In this document: positions 42,489-52,276 of the stretch, in pieces | How the letters are laid out: the number at the start of each line of letters is the position of its first letter | Numbering within the stretch: the first letter of the stretch is position 1 | Assembly (NCBI GenBank): GCA_016716565.1 | Contig: JADJWC010000001.1 | Coordinates: forward strand, 1-64,000 | DNA from: a bacterium | Lineage (GTDB): Bacteria; Bacteroidota; Ignavibacteria; Ignavibacteriales; Ignavibacteriaceae | DNA: 64,000 bases | Direction of reading: 5' to 3' | Made by a program: the position numbers and the translations under genes | The notes under the pieces: generated by a model | Seen by the model: the letters and a program-made list of their open reading frames with translations, nothing else | What the model was told of the DNA's origin: nothing | Database searches by the model: none

Positions 42489-43850
42489 TCATTTCCCAAT
42501 ACAAAAGGCTGCAAAAATATTATCTAAAATATCATCTGCTCTGACCTCCCCGATTAATTCAGCTAGAGCGTCTTCCGCTGCTCTTAAATCACTTGAATAA
42601 AATTCACCGCTTAAATTTGAAGATAAAGTTAACAATGCATTATTCAAATTTTCCTTTGCTCTATATAAACAATTATGATGTCTGATATTTGTAACTAAAG
42701 CATCCTTCTCTGTATAAACACCATCTTGCTTCGCGTAATTCTTCAAACCTTCAAGAAGATTAGAAACACCTGCATCCTCTAGGATAGAAATATTGAAATC
42801 TCCTGTATAAGCCTTTTCATTCTCCAGATCTATTTTATTCAAAACGCGGATGATACTGGCATTTGAATTTAATTTGAAAATCACTTTCTCCAAAGTTTTC
42901 GAAAATCCAACATTTACATCCCCTAAAAATAGTATTAAATCCGCAGTGCGTATTGCTTCTCTGGACCTTTCAATTCCCTCTTTTTCAATTATTTGGTCAG
43001 ACTCTCTTATACCTGCTGTGTCATGCAGCTTAAATAAAAAACCATCAATCGAAATTTCCTCGCGTATTGTATCCCTAGTTGTTCCAGGAATGTTACTCAC
43101 TATAGCTCTTGATTCCTTTAATAAATAATTTAATAGTGAGGATTTTCCTACATTCGGTTCTCCAACAATGACTACATTAATTCCTTCTCGAACTACCTTT
43201 CCATATGAGTAGGACTTTAATAACTCATCAATTTCTCTAATGATCTCACTAATTTTTTCAATCAACTGATTTTTCTTAATGAATTCAATTTGTTCTTCTG
43301 CAAAATCAAGCTCAAGTTCAATAAATGAGGAAACATCAACCAACATTTTTCTCAAATTAGCAACTTTCAAGGAAAGAAGACCATTTAACTGACATCTGGC
43401 CCCCATCAAGGAAACAGATGATCTTGAGTTTATCAGATCGGCAACTGCTTCAGCTTGAGCTAAATCTAATCTGCCATTTAAAAATGCTCTCTTTGTAAAC
43501 TCTCCAGGTTCAGCAAGACGAACATCTGAGTTTTTAATGATCAGAGATATTATTCTCTGTGAGATAAAGGGGCTACCATGTATATTTATTTCAATACTAT
43601 CCTCTCCAGTATACGAATTGGGTGCTCTGAAAACCGAAACAAGAACGTCATCAACAATTTCATTCTCATCGAGAATGTTACCGTAGTGAATCGTATGAGA
43701 TTTTGTATCTTCAAGTTTTATTTTCCCAGAAAAAACCGCATCGACCGCTCTGAATGAATCAGGCCCGCTTAATCTGACGATCGAAATTGCACCTACTCCG
43801 GGCGGTGTAGCAATTGCTATAATTGTATCTTCTTTTGCTTGAATATTCAT
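42489..43850 (-). CDS. mnmE: tRNA modification GTPase MnmE (TrmE)
   Basis: Start set at ATG 43850 (453 residues, MNIQAKEDTIIAIATPPGVG), which matches the family; a TTG at 43874 would add 8 residues and has no ribosome site. The N-terminal folate-binding domain ends near GEFTKRAFLNGRLDLAQAEA; the GTPase domain has G1 GEPNVGKSSLLN, G3 DTAGIRESD and NKID; the C-terminus is FCIGK with the conserved Cys. It acts with MnmG on tRNA U34. Its gene is divergent from hsp20. Confidence 0.96.
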   Translation of the reverse strand: MNIQAKEDTIIAIATPPGVGAISIVRLSGPDSFRAVDAVFSGKIKLEDTKSHTIHYGNILDENEIVDDVLVSVFRAPNSYTGEDSIEINIHGSPFISQRIISLIIKNSDVRLAEPGEFTKRAFLNGRLDLAQAEAVADLINSRSSVSLMGARCQLNGLLSLKVANLRKMLVDVSSFIELELDFAEEQIEFIKKNQLIEKISEIIREIDELLKSYSYGKVVREGINVVIVGEPNVGKSSLLNYLLKESRAIVSNIPGTTRDTIREEISIDGFLFKLHDTAGIRESDQIIEKEGIERSREAIRTADLILFLGDVNVGFSKTLEKVIFKLNSNASIIRVLNKIDLENEKAYTGDFNISILEDAGVSNLLEGLKNYAKQDGVYTEKDALVTNIRHHNCLYRAKENLNNALLTLSSNLSGEFYSSDLRAAEDALAELIGEVRADDILDNIFAAFCIGK

Positions 43851-44099
43851 TTGATTTAAGAAAAACGGGCGCAAACATAATTATTTTTGTGAATATTAAC
43901 AATTTACTCTATCTTTTAATAAAAAATATAGTAGAAGTCGTGCGTTGAAATGGCATAATAATCATGGCTTTTTGATTCAATATTTGATTATATTTCTTAA
44001 ACTGTGCCAAAATGGCGACAAGCAATATCCCATTTGAAAAACCCCATAACTTCTTATAGAATAAATGTTTATGCCTGCACTTATTCGTTGGTACGGCTA

Positions 44100-44129
44100 T
44101 TGTCTATACTCATTTACTCTTAAGATAAT
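44100..44129 (+). promoter_or_regulatory. Possible sigma-70-type promoter for hsp20
   Basis: TTGTCT (44100-44105) and GATAAT (44124-44129) with an 18-nt spacer, 42 nt upstream of the hsp20 ATG. A plausible housekeeping promoter only; no CIRCE repeat or clear heat-shock sigma site was found in the gap 43875-44171. Confidence 0.3.
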
Positions 44130-44171
44130 TATGCAAAATAAAATATCAAAAACAAAATAAGGAGTAATATT

Positions 44172-44636
44172 ATGGCTATCATTAGATTTAATCCCGTGCG
44201 TGAGCTTTTAAATGTTGAAAGAGAGTTCAACAGAATGTTCAAATCATTTGACGATCGATTTGGTCTTTCAAAAAAAGAAGATTCTGAAAATGGTTATGAA
44301 AATGCTGTATGGATGCCATTAACAGATATCTTTGAGGATAAAGATAACTACTTGATCAAAGCTGATCTTCCAGGTATGAAAAAAGATGATGTTAAAATTT
44401 CTTTTACTGATGGACAGCTGAGTATCAGTGGTGAGAGAGTTCAGGAACAGGAATCGAAGGATACAAAGTGTCATCGAATTGAAAGAACTTATGGAAAGTA
44501 TTACAGATCTTTCAATCTTCCAAAAGAAATTAAGGAAGACAAGATCAAAGCCGAATTCAAAGATGGTCAGCTAACGATTACTATTCCAAAAGCAGAAGAA
44601 ATTAAACCAAAAGAGATCGAGATAAAAGTAAACTAA
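44172..44636 (+). CDS. Hsp20/alpha-crystallin small heat-shock protein
   Basis: 154 residues. The alpha-crystallin domain spans about 45-145: WMPLTDIFEDKDNYLIKADL, PGMKKDDVKISFTDGQLSIS, and the C-terminal FKDGQLTITIPKAEEIKPKE with the I-x-I-like tail EIEIKVN. It is an ATP-independent holdase. AGGAG at 44161-44165 precedes the ATG. First of a plus-strand heat-shock set with the DnaJ-like and ClpB genes; a terminator separates it from them. Confidence 0.96.
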   Translation: MAIIRFNPVRELLNVEREFNRMFKSFDDRFGLSKKEDSENGYENAVWMPLTDIFEDKDNYLIKADLPGMKKDDVKISFTDGQLSISGERVQEQESKDTKCHRIERTYGKYYRSFNLPKEIKEDKIKAEFKDGQLTITIPKAEEIKPKEIEIKVN

Positions 44637-44659
44637 GAAAAGATCACGTATGTTAATGG

Positions 44660-44686
44660 AAAGGGTGATTTATAGTCACCCTTTTT
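44660..44686 (+). terminator. Terminator after hsp20
   Basis: AAAGGGTGA and TCACCCTTT form a 9-bp stem with a 7-nt loop, then TTTATTTT; 24 nt after the hsp20 stop. Confidence 0.85.
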
Positions 44687-44722
44687 ATTTTACAGTAATA
44701 GAAAAAACTTATTGTTGTTAAA

Positions 44723-45667
44723 GTGGAATTCAAAGATTACTACAATATACTTGGTGTTGAAAAAACAGCTTCTAAGGAAGAGATAAGTAAAGCTTTCAGA
44801 AAGCTTGCTTTAAAATATCATCCGGATAAAAATCCAAATAACAAAGCTGCTGAAGAAAAGTTTAAAGAGATTACTGAGGCTCACGAAGTACTGAGCGATC
44901 CGGAAAAGAGAAAAAAGTACGACACTCTCGGAGCCAACTGGAATCAATATCAATCAACCGGAAGAGGATTTGAGGATTTCTTTTCACAGTTTGGAGGTGC
45001 AAGTAGAGGAGGCGGAACTACTTATGAATTCTCGGGAGACTTTAGCGATTTATTTGGTGGAATGGGCGGAGGATTTTCTGATTTCTTCGAATCGTTTTTT
45101 GGAGGAAGAGGAAGACAAGCAAAATCTGGATTTGATTCACAAGGATTTCAAAATCAGCCAAAAGGAATTGATGTCGAAGCTGATTTGCACATTTCATTTG
45201 AAGAAGCTTTCAACGGAAGTGAAAGACAAATCAGCATAGATGGGAAAACTTTAAAAATAAAAATCAACCCGGGAACTTCTGATGGACAGAAACTCAGAAT
45301 AAAAGGATTGGGAAGATCCTCAATACAAGGAGGCACTAAAGGTGATCTCTTTTTAAATATTCACGTCCTCCAACATCCATTTTATGAAATACAGGACGGT
45401 GAGCTGTTTTATAATCTGGATGTGAATTTATACACAGCAATTTTAGGCGGTAAGGAAGAAATCAAAACTCTCGATGGGAAAAAAATAAGCATCAATATTC
45501 CGGAAGGAACAGAATCAGAAAAAATATTGAGACTTAAAAAATTAGGTTTACAAAAAGATAATGAGAGGGGAGACTTATTTGTGAAAGTTCATGTAACTAT
45601 GCCAAAAAATTTATCTGAAAAAGAAAAGAAATTATTTAAAGAATTATCAAGGCTTGGGAAAGATTAA
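44723..45667 (+). CDS. DnaJ-type co-chaperone without zinc finger (CbpA-like)
   Basis: 314 residues from a GTG start. The J domain (1-70) has HPD at 33-35. A Gly/Phe-rich region (SQFGGASRGGGTTYEFSGDF, GGMGGGFSDFFESFFGG) follows, then two C-terminal beta-sandwich domains (VEADLHISFEEAFNGSERQI, LGGKEEIKTLDGKKISINIP). There are no CxxCxGxG repeats, so it is the type II/CbpA form. It stimulates DnaK ATPase and, with ClpB 20 nt downstream, forms a disaggregation pair. Confidence 0.94.
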   Translation: MEFKDYYNILGVEKTASKEEISKAFRKLALKYHPDKNPNNKAAEEKFKEITEAHEVLSDPEKRKKYDTLGANWNQYQSTGRGFEDFFSQFGGASRGGGTTYEFSGDFSDLFGGMGGGFSDFFESFFGGRGRQAKSGFDSQGFQNQPKGIDVEADLHISFEEAFNGSERQISIDGKTLKIKINPGTSDGQKLRIKGLGRSSIQGGTKGDLFLNIHVLQHPFYEIQDGELFYNLDVNLYTAILGGKEEIKTLDGKKISINIPEGTESEKILRLKKLGLQKDNERGDLFVKVHVTMPKNLSEKEKKLFKELSRLGKD

Positions 45668-45687
45668 GATAGTAACAGGAAAAGAAC

Positions 45688-48303
45688 ATGTCATTTAATT
45701 TTAACAGACTAACCGTAAAGGCACAGGAAATTGTTCAAACGGCAATTGAAATTGCACAGAACTATAATAATCAGATTGTTGAACCGGAACATCTTCTTGC
45801 ATCAATTGTTCAGGAAAGCGGAAACGTTGCTGAATCAATAATCAAAAAAACCGGCGGCAACTTTAATGTAGTTAAATTAAAAATTAACGTACTGCTCGAA
45901 GCTTTTCCGAAAGTTAGCGGAACTGGTTTGGGCAATCAACAGATGAGTCAGAATCTTGCAAAACTTTTTGATACTGCTGCTGAAGAAGCACGCAATCTTA
46001 AAGATGAATATGTTTCTACAGAACACTTGCTGCTTTCACTTTCAAATGATAAAGGGAAAGCAGGACAATTACTCCGCGATAATGGAATTACTTACAATGA
46101 CATTCTATCTGCATTAAAAACTGTAAGAGGAACTCAAAGAGTCACTTCGCAAAATCCTGAAGACACATACCAATCTCTTGAAAAATATGGAAGAGATTTG
46201 AACGATTTGGTAAAGCAGGGAAGACTCGATCCGGTTATAGGAAGAGATGAAGAAATTCGTAGAGTTCTCCAGGTGCTCTCAAGAAGAACAAAAAACAATC
46301 CGGTATTAATTGGTGAGCCAGGAGTAGGGAAGACTGCAATTGCAGAAGGGATTGCTCATCGTATTGTAGCCGGTGACGTTCCCGAGAATCTTAAAACTAA
46401 AAGGATCGTTGCGCTCGATATGGGTGCTTTAATTGCCGGGACACAATTCCGTGGACAGTTTGAAGAAAGATTAAAAGCGGTAATTAAAGAAGTCCAGGAA
46501 TCAAACGGAGAAATAATTCTTTTTATTGATGAGCTGCATACACTTGTTGGTGCAGGTGCAACACAAGGAGCGATGGATGCTGCAAATATTTTAAAGCCAG
46601 CATTGGCTCGAGGTGAGTTACATGCAATCGGTGCTACTACTCTTGATGAATATAAAAAGCATATCGAAAAAGATGCTGCTCTTGAAAGAAGATTTCAACC
46701 AGTTCTGGTTGATGAACCTTCTGAAGAAGATACCATATCAATTTTACGTGGATTGAAAGAACGATACGAAGTTCATCATGGTGTACGAATTACTGATGCA
46801 GCTATTGTGGGGGCAACTCAGCTTTCAGAAAGATATATCACCGATAGATTTCTTCCCGATAAAGCAATTGATTTGATCGACGAAGCAGCATCAAAATTAA
46901 GAATTGAAATTGACTCGATGCCGGAAGAGCTTGATACTCTTGAACGAAAAGTAAAACAACTCGAAATTGAAAGAGAAGCTTTGAAACGCGAAAAGGATGA
47001 AGCATCTGCAAAAAGATTGGAGGAGCTTCAGCAGGAATTGAGTGAACTGAATGAAGAAAGAACAAAACTAAAAATGCACTGGGATCTTGAGAAGGAAAAA
47101 ATCCAGAAGATACGTTCGATGAAAAGCGAAATTGAAAACTTGAAACTTGAAGCAGAGCGATATGAACGCGAAGGTAATCTCGGTAAAGTTGCTGAGATAC
47201 GTTATGGAAAAATCACAAGTCTTGAAAAACAATTGAAAGAAGAAACCAAAAAACTTGCCGATGCACAGAAAGATAAGAAGATGTTAAAGGAGGAAGTCGA
47301 TGCAGAAGATATTGCTGAGATAGTTTCTAAATGGACCGGAATTCCAGTTAGTAAAATGCTTGAGAGTGAACGAAGCAAATTACTACGACTCGAGGATGAA
47401 CTTCATCATCGTGTGGTTGGACAGGATGAAGCAGTTACCGCAGTTGCAAATGCAATTCGTCGTTCACGTTCAGGATTGCAGGATGTAAATAGGCCAATTG
47501 GTTCATTTATTTTTCTTGGAACTACAGGTGTCGGAAAGACAGAGCTTGCTCGTGCACTCGCAGAAACTCTTTTTGATGACGAACATGCAATGATACGAAT
47601 TGACATGAGTGAGTATATGGAAAAGTTTTCTGTTTCCCGATTGATTGGTGCCCCTCCCGGATATGTTGGCTATGAAGAAGGTGGGCAATTGACCGAATCA
47701 GTTCGCAGAAGACCTTATTCGGTTGTGCTTCTTGATGAAATTGAAAAAGCTCATCCAGATGTATTTAATGTTCTTCTGCAGGTTCTTGATGACGGAAGAT
47801 TAACTGATAACCAGGGAAGAACAGTCAACTTCAAGAATACTATTATTATAATGACTTCAAACATCGGTTCGCATTACATTCAGGATAAGCTGGAATTGTT
47901 TAATGAAAACAATGTTGAACCATTGATGGGTGAGCTTCGCCAGCAATTGCACGAGCTATTGAGAAAAACAATCCGCCCGGAATTCTTAAATAGAATAGAT
48001 GAAATAGTTCTCTTCAAACCGTTGCTCAAATCTGAAATAAGAAAGATTGTTGACATACAACTTCTTCGTGTTCAAAAAATGCTGAAGGAAAAAGAGATAG
48101 TCCTTTCCGTTTCCGATGAAGCAAAAGACTGGCTTGCTCAGCTTGGTTACGATGTAACTTACGGTGCACGACCATTGAAAAGAGTTATTCAGAAATATCT
48201 GGTAAATCCTCTTTCACAGGAATTACTTGCCGGTAATTTTATTGATGGGGATGTAATAAAAGTAAGCGTTGGTGAAAGCGCAAGACTGGTGTTTGCTAAA
48301 TAG
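45688..48303 (+). CDS. clpB: ATP-dependent chaperone ClpB
   Basis: 871 residues, full length. The Clp-N repeats are at 1-150, NBD1 has Walker A GEPGVGKTAIAEG, the middle coiled-coil M domain (about 410-530, LDTLERKVKQLEIEREALKR) identifies ClpB rather than ClpA/C, and NBD2 has GTTGVGKTELARALAETLF and LLDEIEKAHPDVFNVLLQ. It solubilises aggregates with DnaK/DnaJ. No IGF/LGF ClpP-docking loop was noticed. Likely co-transcribed with the DnaJ-like gene. Confidence 0.98.
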   Translation: MSFNFNRLTVKAQEIVQTAIEIAQNYNNQIVEPEHLLASIVQESGNVAESIIKKTGGNFNVVKLKINVLLEAFPKVSGTGLGNQQMSQNLAKLFDTAAEEARNLKDEYVSTEHLLLSLSNDKGKAGQLLRDNGITYNDILSALKTVRGTQRVTSQNPEDTYQSLEKYGRDLNDLVKQGRLDPVIGRDEEIRRVLQVLSRRTKNNPVLIGEPGVGKTAIAEGIAHRIVAGDVPENLKTKRIVALDMGALIAGTQFRGQFEERLKAVIKEVQESNGEIILFIDELHTLVGAGATQGAMDAANILKPALARGELHAIGATTLDEYKKHIEKDAALERRFQPVLVDEPSEEDTISILRGLKERYEVHHGVRITDAAIVGATQLSERYITDRFLPDKAIDLIDEAASKLRIEIDSMPEELDTLERKVKQLEIEREALKREKDEASAKRLEELQQELSELNEERTKLKMHWDLEKEKIQKIRSMKSEIENLKLEAERYEREGNLGKVAEIRYGKITSLEKQLKEETKKLADAQKDKKMLKEEVDAEDIAEIVSKWTGIPVSKMLESERSKLLRLEDELHHRVVGQDEAVTAVANAIRRSRSGLQDVNRPIGSFIFLGTTGVGKTELARALAETLFDDEHAMIRIDMSEYMEKFSVSRLIGAPPGYVGYEEGGQLTESVRRRPYSVVLLDEIEKAHPDVFNVLLQVLDDGRLTDNQGRTVNFKNTIIIMTSNIGSHYIQDKLELFNENNVEPLMGELRQQLHELLRKTIRPEFLNRIDEIVLFKPLLKSEIRKIVDIQLLRVQKMLKEKEIVLSVSDEAKDWLAQLGYDVTYGARPLKRVIQKYLVNPLSQELLAGNFIDGDVIKVSVGESARLVFAK

Positions 48304-48388
48304 ATACCAGACCATGGATGCTGGATTTAATTATCATGCTTTGGATTCTAAAGTCGTTATGGTCGAATCAAAACTTAAGAAAAAATCA

Positions 48389-48411
48389 CTGCCACGGCTC
48401 AACCGTGGCAG
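48389..48411. terminator. Bidirectional terminator between clpB and the OmpA gene
   Basis: CTGCCACGG and CCGTGGCAG form a perfect 9-bp stem with a 5-nt loop; T-rich sequence lies on both sides (ATTTTAAATATTTTTTT on plus; GATTTTTTCTT on minus). It serves convergent clpB and the OmpA-family gene. Confidence 0.8.
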
Positions 48412-48443
48412 ATTTTAAATATTTTTTTCTTCAGAATAACTTT

Positions 48444-49694
48444 CTACAGTTTTAAAAACTCTACTCTGCGGTTAAGAGCTTTATTAACTACGCTGTCATT
48501 CTTTGCGACAGGTTCGGTTTCCCCTTTGCCGTCCGTTTCAATTCGTGCCGCATCAATTCCAAATTCTTTTACGAGAACATTTTTAACTGATGCTGACCTG
48601 CGCTGGGATAAATCGAGATTGGATTTATCATCACCATCCGAATCTGTATGTCCGACGATTTTAATTTTTACTCCAGCGTTTTCTTTAAGAACATCTGCGA
48701 TCTGTTTTATCGTACCGAAAGATTCTGATTTAACAACATCTTTATTCACATCAAAATAAATTCCGTAACTGACAAGCTTTCCTTCCGTGATGAGCTTACT
48801 TCTCATATCCGGCGCAGCATCGGTAATTCTGAGATTGGAGATGTAAGATCCGCATGAAGCTCCTCTACTGAGTCTGAAACAAAGTCTGCTGAGTTTAACA
48901 CCGTCGTATAAATTCGTTGGCATATCCAGTACTTTGGCCTCCTGGTGATAAATTCTTACTCTTCTTCCCTGGAACCAGATGATAACATGATTTACCTTTT
49001 CTGCTACTACCGGATTAACTTTTGAATTCCCTGTTATCTTTTCCTTCTCACCTTCCTTATACGCCCAGGTATTCCAGTTTTGTTTTTCAATTGAAATCAT
49101 TATACCGCCATTACCGGGATGCGGATTGTTATCCATTTCTTTTCTTTTGCTTTCCCCGTAAAGCAATAGTCCTGCTGCAATTCGTCCTCCCGTTTTTTTA
49201 GGAACGATATCAAATTCAATTATAAAATTCTTCGGGAAGTTTATATCGTTTAGATAAAAATAATTTCCATCGGTACTGTTTAAGTTGAACCAATGACCAT
49301 CTGCAATATTGATAGTATTAATTTCTCCGGCAGAGTTAGCAGTCCATAAAGCCGGAAAATCACCAACTGCATCCTGGCTGAAATCATCAAAGAAGATTAC
49401 GTTCTCGCCGGGAACAAAATCATACTGCGTTGAGCTTTTAAACTGATCATCATCACCGGTTTGAGTTTCATCTGTTTTGTTATTTCCGGTCTGCTTCTCA
49501 GATTCTTTGCTTTCATTACTGGATTTTTCATCGGAATCTTTCTGTTGGTCATCTTTTGTTTCAGGCTTTTTTTCAATTTCCTTTTTAACAGTCTCTTCAG
49601 TTTTCTTTTTAATGGTTTCTAAAAACTGAGCTTGAGTGGCCTGCATAAGACCAAAAGTTAAGATTAACATGAAAACAAAAATTGTGTTTTTCAT
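48444..49694 (-). CDS. OmpA-family peptidoglycan-associated outer-membrane protein
   Basis: 416 residues. A signal peptide (IFVFMLILTFGLMQATQAQ) is followed by a long Lys/Glu/Ser-rich linker (residues 25-85). A jelly-roll-like middle region (SSTQYDFVPGENVIFFDDFS, IIWFQGRRVRIYHQEAKVLD) resembles concanavalin/LamG-like folds. The C-terminal OmpA domain has GVKIKIVGHTDSDGDDKSNL and LSQRRSASVKNVLV then RIETDGKGETEPVAKN, the peptidoglycan-binding signature. It links the outer membrane to the wall. Confidence 0.9.
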   Translation of the reverse strand: MKNTIFVFMLILTFGLMQATQAQFLETIKKKTEETVKKEIEKKPETKDDQQKDSDEKSSNESKESEKQTGNNKTDETQTGDDDQFKSSTQYDFVPGENVIFFDDFSQDAVGDFPALWTANSAGEINTINIADGHWFNLNSTDGNYFYLNDINFPKNFIIEFDIVPKKTGGRIAAGLLLYGESKRKEMDNNPHPGNGGIMISIEKQNWNTWAYKEGEKEKITGNSKVNPVVAEKVNHVIIWFQGRRVRIYHQEAKVLDMPTNLYDGVKLSRLCFRLSRGASCGSYISNLRITDAAPDMRSKLITEGKLVSYGIYFDVNKDVVKSESFGTIKQIADVLKENAGVKIKIVGHTDSDGDDKSNLDLSQRRSASVKNVLVKEFGIDAARIETDGKGETEPVAKNDSVVNKALNRRVEFLKL

Positions 49695-49815
49695 TTTGGT
49701 GCCTTTTTTTAAATGATTTATAAATTGTATGTATTGTTTTATTGAACTTTCTTATGGATAAGAAATATCTGATTCACAATTAAAAAGTTTCTGCTGGAAG
49801 ATTTTAGATTGGTTG

Positions 49816-49899
49816 TTAAGGGTAGAATATCGTGGCGAGGTGCAGCAGTATTAAACAGAGCAAGATAAGTCGTAAGTTGTTTTTCAGAAATCTGCACAA
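49816..49899 (-). CDS. Candidate small hydrophobic peptide (27 aa)
   Basis: A TTG start at 49899 has AGGGAG 5 nt upstream (49910-49905). The product is a charged N-terminus (CRFLKNNLR) then a 15-residue hydrophobic stretch (LILLCLILLHLATIFYP) ending in a stop at 49816. This is the look of a one-pass membrane microprotein. Coding status is unproven; it lies 120 nt upstream of the OmpA gene on the same strand. Confidence 0.35.
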   Translation of the reverse strand: MCRFLKNNLRLILLCLILLHLATIFYP

Positions 49900-50172
49900 T
49901 CTATCTCCCTAAAATAGATTTTACACAAACAATATTAATTCGTAAGTAAACTTAGATAAGTATTAATCAATTAGGAAAGCAATTTATTTTAACTATTATT
50001 TTAGCTGGGGCAATTATTGTGTCGTGGGAAAATTATTGGTGTCAGAAAAGTTTAAAGAATTTTAGCGTTGTTGCATGTTTTCCAGAATATCATTGGGTAG
50101 AATCAACAAGATTTATATGAACAAATTTTTCCATATCATTTTCAAAGTAATCATTAAAAAAGCCGGGAGGTA
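49900..50172. other. Gap between the OmpA region and the TPR gene
   Basis: I see no further gene, repeat or terminator in it. The whole stretch 49695-50172 is about 480 nt and, apart from the candidate peptide, unexplained. Confidence 0.3.
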
Positions 50173-50694
50173 TTATTTTCCCTCCCGTTTACTTGCGCTT
50201 GATTTATCCGGAGGCTTCAGTTTTGAGTTCACCCTTTCGAGTTCATCATTTAAGAAGTCCCTCTCCAATTTATTGCATGAACGGTCATAAGCAAATTTCA
50301 TGTATTTTTTTGCTTTGTGTAAGTGACCTTTAAACTCCGCAATCAATCCTTCACTATGTTTTAACCTCGAAACATTAACACCCTTAATTTTATATGCATA
50401 GTTGATCAGCTTTTTCGCTTTTCCATATTCACCAATCTGAAGTAATAAATTGGTATAAGAGTAATAAGTCTCGACATAATTTAAATCGCTGGCCAATGCC
50501 TTTTCAAAGTGATTTTCAGCTTCGCTGATTTTACCTAACTGGTACATATTCAAATTGCCTAAAAGGCAGTGTGCGCCAGCATGATCTTTGTCATAACTGA
50601 TTGCAAAGTTAAGTGCTTCAATTACCTGGTCCAGATCATACGGATATAAATTAAGCGCTTTCAAGTAATAAGTGTCTGCTATTGTTATTGACAT
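50173..50694 (-). CDS. TPR-repeat protein
   Basis: 173 residues, almost all helical. Two or three tetratricopeptide repeats are visible: HAGAHCLLGNLNMYQLGKIS then EAENHFEKALASDLNYVETY, and a YTNLLLQIGEYGKAKKLINY unit. No signal peptide or membrane segment. A generic protein-interaction scaffold; partner unknown. Monocistronic. Confidence 0.8.
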   Translation of the reverse strand: MSITIADTYYLKALNLYPYDLDQVIEALNFAISYDKDHAGAHCLLGNLNMYQLGKISEAENHFEKALASDLNYVETYYSYTNLLLQIGEYGKAKKLINYAYKIKGVNVSRLKHSEGLIAEFKGHLHKAKKYMKFAYDRSCNKLERDFLNDELERVNSKLKPPDKSSASKREGK

Positions 50695-51075
50695 TTTTAT
50701 TCATTAATTATTTAAAAATATTTTAACTAGAAGAATCTCATTTTGCAGTTGGAAATGATTTGCCAATATGCAAAGTCATTCGACTCCTGCGAAAAGGAAA
50801 TTGTTTTTTGTTTTTATGGATTAAATCCGCCCAGATGAGCGGATAGTCAGGGAGTTAAACTATTAACTAAATATCCGCACAATACCGAACGACCTTAGTC
50901 CCATATGTTTTATGTAATTCAGCATAAATCACCATCGTTCTATTGTTAATGAATAAATGAGGGTGCAAATATTATGAATTGAAAATTAAAAGCAAAACCG
51001 GATGATAAAATTATTTTGAACAGTCGTGTTTTTATAATTTTCGGTTGGTTTTTGGGGAAAGAAAAAGGAAGTCAG
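50695..51075. other. Gap with a small hairpin
   Basis: About 380 nt between the divergent TPR and SnoaL genes. ATCCGC (50825-50830) and GCGGAT (50839-50844) form a 6-bp hairpin. A GTCATTCGACTCCTGCG sequence around 50775 looks like a dispersed repeat fragment. No gene. Confidence 0.3.
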
Positions 51076-51450
51076 ATGAAAAAAATTGAAATAGTAAAAA
51101 ACTTTATTAAAGCATATAATTCATTTAATGTTGAAAGTATGCTGGCATATCTTCATTCTGATATTGAATTTAAGAACATTTCAAATGGTGTAGAAAATGC
51201 TCGTACAAAAGGAATCGAAGAATTCAGGGAACTTGCAAACAATTCAGTTAAAATGTTTAAGCAAAGAGAACAAAAAATTATCTCATACACTGAATCGGAT
51301 GATATGTTGAATATTGAAATAATCTTTCGCGGTATACTGGCAATAGATTTACCTAATGGATTAAAAGCCGGAGAGACTTTGATTATGAATGGAAAATCAA
51401 CTTATGTATTTAAAGACAACTTAATTATATCGCTTGTTGATGAAAGTTAA
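51076..51450 (+). CDS. SnoaL-like / NTF2-fold protein
   Basis: Start taken at ATG 51076, behind AGGAAG (51066-51071); a longer frame from 51016 would add 20 residues with no ribosome site. 124 residues: KKIEIVKNFIKAYNSFNVES opens the NTF2-like cone, followed by SDIEFKNISNG and EIIFRGILAI. Related in fold, not closely in sequence, to the protein at 4817. Ligand or reaction unknown. It precedes the BKACE-type gene by 81 nt. Confidence 0.8.
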   Translation: MKKIEIVKNFIKAYNSFNVESMLAYLHSDIEFKNISNGVENARTKGIEEFRELANNSVKMFKQREQKIISYTESDDMLNIEIIFRGILAIDLPNGLKAGETLIMNGKSTYVFKDNLIISLVDES

Positions 51451-51531
51451 TTATACAAATCTCAATCCCCTCATTGTTATCTTTCGAAATAATGATGAAG
51501 TTTAATCATAAAAATTAATTTAAAGGATACT

Positions 51532-52254
51532 ATGCTGATTAAAATCGCGTTGAATGGTGCCAGACCTAAAAAGCAAAACAAGTTTATTCCTCAATCGCTT
51601 GATGAAATCGGGAATGAGGTTAAACTCTTATTTGAAAACGGACATAAAGTTTTTCATATTCATTGTTATGATGAAAATGGTAATGAAAGTTTAAAACCTG
51701 ATGACGTAAATAATCTGGTTTCTTTGGTAAAAGGGATTTCACCCGAAATACAATTAGGAATTAGTTCAGGTGATTGGATAGAACCTGATCTGGCAAAAAG
51801 AAAAAGTTATATCAAAGAATGGAAAAACATCCCGGATTTTATTTCAGTCAATATCATAGAAGATGACGCAATTGAAATAGCTGAATTGCTGATATCGAAA
51901 GGAGTAAAAATTGAAGCGGGACTGAATGAAAAGAAAGCAGCTGAAAAACTTGTTGAAAGCGATTTGTACAAGGATTGCTTCAGAATTTTAATTGAGCCCG
52001 AACCGGAAAATTTACCGGAAGCTATTGAATGCATAAATGAAATAGAAGAAGTGTTGGATAAAAACGGAGTAGAAGTTCCGCGATTATTACACGGATTTAA
52101 TTCCGTTTCGTGGGATATTTTGCGGGAGGCAAAAAGAAGAGGGTACGACAGCAGAATTGGAATGGAAGACACAATCTATCTGGAAAACGGAGAACCGGTA
52201 AAAAGTAATTTGGAATTAATTAACTATGCACAGAAAATATTAGCGATTTTATAA
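51532..52254 (+). CDS. BKACE-family beta-keto acid cleavage enzyme-like protein (DUF849)
   Basis: 240 residues, shorter than the usual 270-310. The barrel motifs are IALNGARPKK, FHIHCYDENGNESL (metal His-x-His), GISSGDWIEPD and LLHGFNSVSWDILREAKRRG then DSRIGMEDT (catalytic Glu region). BKACE enzymes use acetyl-CoA and a beta-keto acid to make acetoacetate plus a new CoA ester. The second metal His in the C-terminal half is replaced or shifted to LLHGF. Probably a reduced member with another substrate. Confidence 0.85.
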   Translation: MLIKIALNGARPKKQNKFIPQSLDEIGNEVKLLFENGHKVFHIHCYDENGNESLKPDDVNNLVSLVKGISPEIQLGISSGDWIEPDLAKRKSYIKEWKNIPDFISVNIIEDDAIEIAELLISKGVKIEAGLNEKKAAEKLVESDLYKDCFRILIEPEPENLPEAIECINEIEEVLDKNGVEVPRLLHGFNSVSWDILREAKRRGYDSRIGMEDTIYLENGEPVKSNLELINYAQKILAIL

Positions 52255-52276
52255 AAAAACATTCGCAGGACCTTTT

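Noticed and set aside
43875..44171. CIRCE or heat-shock sigma site before hsp20
   Set aside because: No TTAGCACTC-N9-GAGTGCTAA and only a badly spaced TTGAA/CCCCAT pair near 44035; only a weak sigma-70-like candidate remains.
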